From assembly GCF_023702225.1 (NCBI RefSeq), contig NZ_JAMQCO010000002.1:248001-312000 (forward strand): a stretch of 64,000 nucleotides of DNA, read 5' to 3'. A program made the position numbers and the translations under genes. The DNA comes from Aureimonas altamirensis. Lineage in GTDB: Bacteria > Pseudomonadota > Alphaproteobacteria > Rhizobiales > Rhizobiaceae. Shown piece by piece: positions 58,072 through 64,000 of this stretch (positions are counted from its first letter, which is position 1; the number at the start of each line of letters is the position of its first letter). Below the pieces are notes generated by a model. That model saw only the letters and a list, made by a program, of their open reading frames with translations. It was not told where the DNA came from and did no database searches.

Positions 58072-58880
58072 GCGACATTCTGGCGAAGATCGAAGCCTAC
58101 AAGCTGGAAGAGATCGCGGCGGCCAAGGCGAAGATTTCGCTCGGCGAACTGGAAGCCCGCGCCCGCGCCCAGTCGGCCCCGCGCGGCTTTGCCGATGCCC
58201 TGGCGAGAGCCCAAGCGGAGGGCCGTTACGGCCTGATCGCCGAAATCAAGAAGGCGAGCCCGTCCAAGGGCCTGATCCGGCCGGATTTCGAGCCGCCGCT
58301 TCTGGCGCAGGCCTATCAGGCCGGCGGCGCCGCCTGCCTGAGCGTCCTGACCGACGGGCCGAGTTTCCAGGGTGCGCCGGCCTTCCTGACGGCGGCGCGG
58401 GAGGCGACGCATCTGCCCGCCCTGCGCAAGGATTTCATGTTCGATACCTACCAGGTGGCGGAAGCACGCGCCTGGGGCGCCGACGCGATCCTGATCATCA
58501 TGGCCAGCCTCGACGACGCGAAGGCCGCAGAGATCGAGGATGCGGCGATCCATCACGGCATGGATTGCCTGATCGAGGTGCATGACGAGGCCGAGATGGA
58601 GCGCGCGCTACGGCTCCGATCGGCTCTCGTCGGAATCAACAACCGCAACCTCCGGACCTTCGAGACGGACCTCGCCGTGGCCGAGCGGCTTGCACCGATG
58701 GTGCCTGAAGGGCGCATCCTCGTCGGGGAGAGCGGCATCTTCACCCATGCCGACTGCGAGCGGCTGGCACGATCCGGTATCCGCTCCTTCCTTGTCGGCG
58801 AAAGCCTGATGCGGCAGGACGACGTTGCCGCCGCCACACGCCGCCTTCTGGGTCTGCCGATCCACGGAGAGACCGTTTGA
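58068..58880 (+). CDS. trpC: Indole-3-glycerol phosphate synthase TrpC
   Basis: 270 residues, TIM barrel. Catalytic Lys and phosphate contacts are in [13 protein letters not shown], the second Lys in [11 protein letters not shown], and [14 protein letters not shown] and VGESGIF are family sequences. It closes the indole ring in tryptophan synthesis. ATGA overlap with trpD, TTGA overlap with moaC. Confidence 0.97.
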   Translation: MSDILAKIEAYKLEEIAAAKAKISLGELEARARAQSAPRGFADALARAQAEGRYGLIAEIKKASPSKGLIRPDFEPPLLAQAYQAGGAACLSVLTDGPSFQGAPAFLTAAREATHLPALRKDFMFDTYQVAEARAWGADAILIIMASLDDAKAAEIEDAAIHHGMDCLIEVHDEAEMERALRLRSALVGINNRNLRTFETDLAVAERLAPMVPEGRILVGESGIFTHADCERLARSGIRSFLVGESLMRQDDVAAATRRLLGLPIHGETV

Positions 58881-59371
58881 CGGCCGGCTCCCTCACCCAT
58901 CTGGACGCAACCGGCGCCGCCAGCATGGTGGATGTCGGCGACAAGCCGGCCACCCGGCGCGAGGCCACGGCCGAAGGGCTCGTCCTGATGCGTCCGGCGA
59001 CGCTGGCGCTCATAACGGCCAATGCCGTGCGGAAGGGCGACGTCGTCGCCATAGCGCGGATCGCGGGCATCATGGGCGCCAAGAAGACAAGCGAGCTCAT
59101 TCCGCTGTGCCACCCGCTGATGCTCGACAAGGTATCCGTGGACATCGCGCCGGAGCCGGCCCTGCCGGGCCTGCGCATCACGGCGACGGCGCGCGTCTCC
59201 GGCCCCACGGGCGTGGAGATGGAGGCCCTGACGGCGGTTACCGTGGCCTGCCTTACCATTTACGACATGGCCAAGGGCGTCGACAGGGACATGGCGATCT
59301 CCAATATTCGCCTGTTGACGAAGTCCGGGGGCCGCTCGGGCGAGTGGCGGGCCGAGGGAACCTCGTCTTGA
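58877..59371 (+). CDS. moaC: Cyclic pyranopterin monophosphate synthase MoaC
   Basis: 164 residues. Family landmarks are [33 protein letters not shown] with the catalytic His, and [21 protein letters not shown]. It forms cPMP, the first stable molybdopterin precursor. The TTG at 58877 overlaps the trpC stop by four bases and has GGAGAG upstream. It is followed by moeA with another TTGA overlap. Confidence 0.96.
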   Translation: MTAGSLTHLDATGAASMVDVGDKPATRREATAEGLVLMRPATLALITANAVRKGDVVAIARIAGIMGAKKTSELIPLCHPLMLDKVSVDIAPEPALPGLRITATARVSGPTGVEMEALTAVTVACLTIYDMAKGVDRDMAISNIRLLTKSGGRSGEWRAEGTSS

Positions 59372-60576
59372 GCCTGATGCCCGTCGAGGATGCATTGTCC
59401 CGTCTTCTGGACGGCGTGGATCCGATCCGGGAAACGGAAACCGTTGCCCTGCGCTCTGCGGCAGGGCGCGTCCTTGCCGCCGATGTGGACGCCCTGCGGA
59501 CACAGCCGCCATTCGACGCATCCGCAATGGACGGCTATGCCGTACGGGCCAGCGATGCCGTGGCGGGCGCGATCCTGCCCGTCATCGGCGTTTCGGCCGC
59601 AGGCGCCGCCTTCCCTGCGCCCGTCGAGCCGGGAACGGCTGTGCGCATCTTCACCGGCGCGCCCATGCCGGCGGGCGCGGATACGGTGCTGATCCAGGAA
59701 AACGCCATGCTCGAAGCGCCGCACACGCTGCGTGTCGACGTTGCGGCAGAACCGTCGCGTCACATCCGCAAGGCCGGCCTCGACTTCCTGCAAGGGGACG
59801 CCCTGCTGCGGTCCGGGCTGCATCTGCGCGCAGGCCACGTCGCGCTGGCGGCCAGCGCCGGCCATCCGCAGCTTCCCGTCCTGCGCCGACCGCGCGTCGC
59901 CATCCTGGCGACAGGCGACGAGCTGGTGCTGCCGGGAGAAAGCACCGGCCCCGACCAGATCGTCGCGTCCAACGGGTTCGGCCTTGCCGCCATGGTGGAG
60001 GCCCATGGCGGCGACGTGCTGGACCTCGGCATCGCCCCCGACGACCAGGCCGTGCTGGAGGCCCGGCTTGCGGAAGCCGAGGATGCCCGCGCGGATATCG
60101 TCGTCACCATCGGCGGCGCGTCCGTCGGCGACCGGGATCTCGTCGCCCCGGCCTTGCGGGCGCGCGGCGTGGAACTGGATTTCTGGAAGGTCGCCATGCG
60201 CCCCGGAAAGCCGGTCATGGCGGGCCGCAAGGGGGCGCTGCGCATTATCGGGCTGCCGGGCAACCCGGCATCCACAATGGTGGCGGCAACCCTGTTCCTG
60301 CGCCCCCTTGTCCGCTGCCTCGCGGGCCTCGGCGCGGACCCTGGATACCGACGTGGCATCCTGTCGGAAGCGCTCCCGGAAGGCGGCGAGCGGGCTGACT
60401 TCGTACGCGCCCGGCTGCACCGGACTGCGGACGGCCTGCCGAGGGTGGAAGCATTGCCGCGACAGGACTCCTCGCTGTTGTCCATATATGCGCTCGCGGA
60501 CGTCCTCCTGTATCGCCCTGTCGCTGCCCCCGCAGCCGATGCGGGCCAGGAATGCCTGTTCATCCCGCTCGATTGA
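59368..60576 (+). CDS. moeA: Molybdopterin molybdenumtransferase MoeA (Gephyrin-like Glp)
   Basis: 402 residues. It has the N-terminal MoeA sequences [16 protein letters not shown] and [19 protein letters not shown], the MoCF domain with [25 protein letters not shown] and LPGNPAS, and the C-terminal beta-barrel. It inserts molybdate into adenylylated molybdopterin. TTG at 59368 with GAGGG nine bases upstream overlaps moaC; an ATG at 59377 is the alternative. It precedes lexA by 82 bases. Confidence 0.95.
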   Translation: MSLMPVEDALSRLLDGVDPIRETETVALRSAAGRVLAADVDALRTQPPFDASAMDGYAVRASDAVAGAILPVIGVSAAGAAFPAPVEPGTAVRIFTGAPMPAGADTVLIQENAMLEAPHTLRVDVAAEPSRHIRKAGLDFLQGDALLRSGLHLRAGHVALAASAGHPQLPVLRRPRVAILATGDELVLPGESTGPDQIVASNGFGLAAMVEAHGGDVLDLGIAPDDQAVLEARLAEAEDARADIVVTIGGASVGDRDLVAPALRARGVELDFWKVAMRPGKPVMAGRKGALRIIGLPGNPASTMVAATLFLRPLVRCLAGLGADPGYRRGILSEALPEGGERADFVRARLHRTADGLPRVEALPRQDSSLLSIYALADVLLYRPVAAPAADAGQECLFIPLD

Positions 60577-60595
60577 CGCGCCATGAACGCTTGCG

Positions 60596-60635
60596 GAACA
60601 CAACTGGAACAGCTAGGTTTGTTCTGGTTTTGTTT
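60596..60635. promoter_or_regulatory. SOS boxes upstream of lexA
   Basis: GAAC-N7-GAAC (60596-60610) matches the alphaproteobacterial LexA site, GTTC-N7-GTTC read on the other strand. A second, weaker site GTTC-N7-GTTT (60621-60635) has the opposite orientation. The first box lies in the spacer of a possible promoter, TTGCGG (60591) and TAGGTT (60614), so LexA binding would block its own transcription. Confidence 0.75.
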
Positions 60636-60658
60636 TTGATCGATTCCGGGGGCGGCAC

Positions 60659-61387
60659 GTGCTAACGCGCAAACAGCATGATCTCTTGATGTTCATTCAC
60701 GAGAGGCTGCAATCCGCCGGCGTCCCGCCCTCCTTCGACGAGATGAAGGATGCTCTCGACTTGCGGTCGAAATCCGGTATCCACCGCCTTATCACTGCCC
60801 TCGAAGAGCGTGGATTCATCCGCCGCCTGCCCAATCGGGCGCGGGCGCTGGAGGTGGTCAAGCTGCCCGAGTCGATGGCGCGGGGCAGCCGGGCTGCGGC
60901 CTCCGCCCCGCCGCCGTCGAACGTCGTTTCCCTGGCCGACCAGTCCGCGGCATCGGGCGTTGCCGCGCGCCGGCGGGTTGCGCCCGCCGCAAACGATGCC
61001 GACGCCGGCATCAGCATTCCCGTCATGGGCCGCATCGCCGCCGGCGTGCCCATATCCGCCATCCAGAACAACACCCACAGCCTGACGCTGCCCCCGGACA
61101 TGATCGGCCCCGGCGAGCATTATGCGCTGGAGGTTTCCGGCGACTCGATGGTCGAAGCCGGGATCCTGGATGGGGATACGGTCGTGATCCGCCGCGTGGA
61201 TACGGCGACGCCCGGCGATATCGTCGTCGCGCTGGTGGACGACGAGGAAGCGACCCTCAAGCGATTCCGCCGCAAGGGAACCGCGATCGCACTGGAAGCG
61301 GCGAACCCGGCCTACGAGACGCGGATCTTCAATGCGGATCGGGTACAGGTGCAGGGGCGGCTGGTGGGCCTGATACGGCGTTACTGA
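60659..61387 (+). CDS. lexA: SOS repressor LexA
   Basis: 242 residues. Winged-helix DNA-binding domain in the first 65 ([29 protein letters not shown]), linker, then the S24 protease domain. The self-cleavage site is Ala-Gly in [10 protein letters not shown], the nucleophile Ser is in [12 protein letters not shown] and the Lys in EATLKRF. GTG start at 60659. It controls DNA-damage response genes and its own promoter through the boxes at 60596-60635. Its last 59 bases are overlapped by the convergent comEC gene. Confidence 0.97.
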   Translation: MLTRKQHDLLMFIHERLQSAGVPPSFDEMKDALDLRSKSGIHRLITALEERGFIRRLPNRARALEVVKLPESMARGSRAAASAPPPSNVVSLADQSAASGVAARRRVAPAANDADAGISIPVMGRIAAGVPISAIQNNTHSLTLPPDMIGPGEHYALEVSGDSMVEAGILDGDTVVIRRVDTATPGDIVVALVDDEEATLKRFRRKGTAIALEAANPAYETRIFNADRVQVQGRLVGLIRRY

Positions 61388-63518
61388 CGGTTTCGTCCGC
61401 CGCCCGGCGCGTCCGGGTTTCGCCGTCCTTCTTCCAGTATTCCGGCCATGGCGCCAGACGGTGCATGTTCCACTCCGGCGGATCGTCCGGGATGGACGGC
61501 GTCAGCACGAGTTGGCCGCCCTCGCCGCGGGATATCGCAAGAGAGCCGGTCCGACGCAGGCTGCGCAGCGTGACGAGCGTCGCGCCTCCGATCGGGCACC
61601 GGTTGCGGACAAGCGCCCGCGCAACGATTACGAGGTCTGCCTCGGCGCAGAGCCTGTCCGTTTCCTCGATCGAATCCGTCCATGCCAGGCGGATACCGGA
61701 TGCGCTGGCAAGCTGGCAGGCGGGCGGCGCGCAGGGCAGCGGGCTATCGGCGCGGGGCGGGCCGAAGCGCCTTTCCCACTGGTCGGAGATGAAGCGCCCC
61801 GGGCGCTTGCCCAGATAGGCGACGCCCTCCGTATCGATCAGCGCAACCTTTTTGCCATCCTCGTAGATCAGTATGTCCGGCGCTCTTGCCGGGCCGGCGG
61901 CAAGGAGGCCGCCGAGGGCGGCCGCCGGCAGCGCCAGCCAGCGCAGGGCGCTGGCCAGGAAACAGGCCAGGAACAGCGCGAGCGACAGGGCGATGAGCGA
62001 CGACGTGGGCAGCGCCATGCCGCCCTGGTCGGGAAAGGACTGGGCCAGATAGCGCGTCACCGCGAAGACCGCCGAAAGGCCCCACCCCATGAGATGCAGG
62101 AAAGGCGCGTCGAGCCCCAGGGGCATTGCGAGGGCCGCGGCCAGCGCCGCCGGCATGACCCAGAAGCTGAACAGGGGCATGGTCGCCACGTTGGCGAGGA
62201 TGCCGTAGGGCGCCAGCCGCTGGAAATGATAAAGGCCGTAGGGCGCAGTCGCGGCCCCGGCCACCGCGGATGCGATGCAGGCGACCGCCAGCCACGCGAC
62301 CGGGCGCAGGCCCTGCCCTTCTCCGGGCGGCGTCTGCCACCGCCGCGTCAGGGCGGCGGCGAGGCCCACAAGCGCGGCGGTTGCGGCAAAGGACATCTGG
62401 AAACTGGCCGTCAACGCTGCATGCGGCGCGATCGCCAGCACGGCCATGGCCGCAAGGGTGACGTTGCGTAGCGTCAACGCCGGCCTCTCGACGAGGACGG
62501 CCACCAGCATGATGGCGATCATGATGTAGGAGCGTTCCGTCGCGACGTTCGGACCGGCGATCGCCATGTAGGCGGTGGTTGCCATGAGGGCCGCGACGGC
62601 CCCCGCCTTGCGCGTCGAGATCGGCAGAAGGTGCGCCGGCAGCAGAACGAGCAGGCTGCGCACGGCACCCATGACGAAGCCCGCCACAAGCACCATGTGG
62701 AAACCCGAAATGGACAGGACATGCGATAGCCCGGTAACGCGGAAGATCTCGTCGATGTCCTCGGGGATGCCTGTCCGCTCGCCCGATATCAGCGCGGCAG
62801 CCACCGCCCCCTCCGCCCCCGGCAGGACCGCCCTGATCCGGCCGGACATGGCGACGCGCAGGCCGACGAGCCATTCGGCAAAACGCTCGGAGGTCGCCGA
62901 TGGCGTCTCATCCAAAACGGGCTCCGGCGCGCCCAGCGAGAAGCCGTAGGCGCCGACACCATCGAAATAGGCGCCGAAGGCGAAATCGTATCCATCCGGC
63001 CAGGCCGGCCCGCTGGGCGGCCCAAGGCGCACGAGGCCGCTGTAGATGCCGCCGATCGGAATGGGTTCGTGACGGCTGGAGACGGCGATGCGCACTTGCC
63101 GGGGCGGTCGCGACAATACCGGCCTTTCCGTTGCGCTCACCGCCACGACGTAACGCATCTTGCCGTTCTCGTCGGCTTCCCGCATGGCGACCCGCCCCGT
63201 GACATGGACGGTGGCGCTGCCGGACAGGATCGTGGTCTGCGTGCGCGCAAGCTCAACGTGGCAGAGAAGCTGGCCGAAGGCGAGCGTGCAGGCCAGCGCC
63301 AGCAGCGGGCGCAAGACCATGCGTGCCCGAGGCGAAGCCTTGTCGGCGGCATGCAGCGCCGCCAGGGAGGCCATGATCATGGCGATGCAGCCCGGCACCG
63401 CGACCCGCAGGCCGACGGCATAGAAGAGCGCGACGGCGGCGACGACACCGGGTGGAACGAGATGGATGAAGCTGCGTGCCGATGCCTCGCGCTCGAATGC
63501 GGAACGCAGTCGACTCAT
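61329..63518 (-). CDS. comEC: ComEC/Rec2 family competence membrane protein
   Basis: 729 residues. N-terminal membrane segments and the DUF4131 region come first (about 20-200), then the Competence domain with [40 protein letters not shown] and about eight more hydrophobic segments (to about 560). The C-terminal soluble region has lost the metallo-beta-lactamase histidine motif. ComEC proteins form the inner-membrane DNA channel in transformation. ATG at 63518 was chosen; ATGs at 63536 and 63581 are alternatives. The 3' end lies inside lexA on the opposite strand. Confidence 0.87.
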   Translation of the reverse strand: MSRLRSAFEREASARSFIHLVPPGVVAAVALFYAVGLRVAVPGCIAMIMASLAALHAADKASPRARMVLRPLLALACTLAFGQLLCHVELARTQTTILSGSATVHVTGRVAMREADENGKMRYVVAVSATERPVLSRPPRQVRIAVSSRHEPIPIGGIYSGLVRLGPPSGPAWPDGYDFAFGAYFDGVGAYGFSLGAPEPVLDETPSATSERFAEWLVGLRVAMSGRIRAVLPGAEGAVAAALISGERTGIPEDIDEIFRVTGLSHVLSISGFHMVLVAGFVMGAVRSLLVLLPAHLLPISTRKAGAVAALMATTAYMAIAGPNVATERSYIMIAIMLVAVLVERPALTLRNVTLAAMAVLAIAPHAALTASFQMSFAATAALVGLAAALTRRWQTPPGEGQGLRPVAWLAVACIASAVAGAATAPYGLYHFQRLAPYGILANVATMPLFSFWVMPAALAAALAMPLGLDAPFLHLMGWGLSAVFAVTRYLAQSFPDQGGMALPTSSLIALSLALFLACFLASALRWLALPAAALGGLLAAGPARAPDILIYEDGKKVALIDTEGVAYLGKRPGRFISDQWERRFGPPRADSPLPCAPPACQLASASGIRLAWTDSIEETDRLCAEADLVIVARALVRNRCPIGGATLVTLRSLRRTGSLAISRGEGGQLVLTPSIPDDPPEWNMHRLAPWPEYWKKDGETRTRRAADETVSNAVSGPPAAPAPVPDPH

Positions 63519-63688
63519 TCTCCGTACCGTCCCCATAACAGGCTGCTTGCCTGGCCTCCCTCCTATGATACACAGCGGCATGGACGGCACGGATTGCCGC
63601 AGCCCGATTTTGCCGCCAGGCGTGGCGTTATCCAAAGCTTGCGCCTTTTGAGCGCGCAAACCGGCCGGTAAAGACAACTGGAGTTTTC

Positions 63689-64000
63689 ATGACCGAGACC
63701 GTGGTCACCCGCTTCGCGCCCTCGCCCACCGGATACCTTCATATCGGCGGAGCCCGGACGGCGCTTTTCAACTGGCTCTATGCCCGCCATCACGGTGGCA
63801 AGATGCTGCTGCGCATCGAGGATACGGATCGCGAACGCTCCACCGATGCTGCGGTGACGGCCATCATCGACGGGTTGTCGTGGCTTGGCCTCGACGCGGA
63901 CGAACCGCCGATCTCGCAATTCGAGCGCGTCGCGCGCCATCGCGAGGTGGCGGAAGAAATGGTCCGCCGCGGCAATGCCTATTTCTGCTTTGCCACACCG
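63689..64000 (+). CDS. gltX: Glutamyl-tRNA synthetase GltX (partial, 5' end)
   Basis: The first 104 residues are inside the window. It opens with the class I signature [20 protein letters not shown], including the HIGH-like HIGG motif, then [12 protein letters not shown]. It attaches glutamate to tRNA. TGGAG lies upstream of ATG 63689. It is divergent from comEC. An inverted repeat TTGCGC-N9-GCGCAA (63639-63659) is in its leader. Confidence 0.96.
   Translation, partial: MTETVVTRFAPSPTGYLHIGGARTALFNWLYARHHGGKMLLRIEDTDRERSTDAAVTAIIDGLSWLGLDADEPPISQFERVARHREVAEEMVRRGNAYFCFATP

Overview
The window reads as about 64 kb of a high-GC alphaproteobacterial chromosome, almost certainly Hyphomicrobiales (Rhizobiales). 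The support is gene order and family architecture: dusB-ntrB-ntrC-ntrY-ntrX-trkA-hfq-hflX in one run, a fused IspD-IspF enzyme, a pyruvate dehydrogenase operon whose PdhB carries its own lipoyl domain, ppiD-trpD-trpC-moaC-moeA-lexA followed by comEC and gltX, and a GAAC-N7-GAAC type SOS box before lexA. Genus cannot be fixed from sequence alone. I found no rRNA, tRNA, CRISPR array, insertion sequence or phage gene, and no gene-free stretch longer than about 190 bases.

Positions 1-26,364 are accessory catabolism and transport. First comes the tail of a peptide-type ABC importer (binding-protein end, two permeases, a double ATPase) followed by a CocE-type serine hydrolase. Then come a PAS hybrid histidine kinase, a glutaredoxin-MauE membrane protein, an unusual SDR protein that has lost the catalytic Tyr and Lys, MazG, and an Asp/Glu-type racemase. 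Two modules each carry an RraA/HMG-aldolase-like protein: aminotransferase-aldolase-LysR (10.6-13.5 kb) and dehydrogenase-aldolase, divergent from tctCBA-iclR-lldD-like (13.5-20.4 kb). A seven-gene overlapping operon (26.4 down to 20.4 kb) combines an MFS permease, a biotin carrier, a biotin carboxylase, PxpB, PxpC, a carrier-like protein without the biotinylation motif, and PxpA. Together these modules look built to import and break down small carboxylates, hydroxy acids, peptides and a lactam or amide.

Positions 26,499-64,000 are core genome: GTPase HflX, Hfq, potassium-uptake regulator TrkA and the NtrYX and NtrBC nitrogen systems; DusB; isoprenoid IspDF; CinA-like amidohydrolase; a COQ10-like protein and LipA; a GlsB-type membrane protein; lpd-pdhC-pdhB-pdhA; ftsB; eno; kdsA; pyrG; secG; tpiA; then ppiD-trpDC-moaC-moeA, lexA, comEC and the start of gltX. 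The one foreign-looking item is a 914-residue Ig-repeat/RTX-like surface protein on the opposite strand between eno and kdsA. Regulatory structure seen directly includes opposed SOS boxes before lexA, a LysR-type palindrome before the aminotransferase, IclR-like palindromes between tctC and its divergent dehydrogenase, a promoter with an overlapping 31-bp palindrome before glsB, an operator-like inverted repeat before pdhA, paired direct repeats before ntrY, and GC-rich terminator-like hairpins after hflX, lpd and secG.
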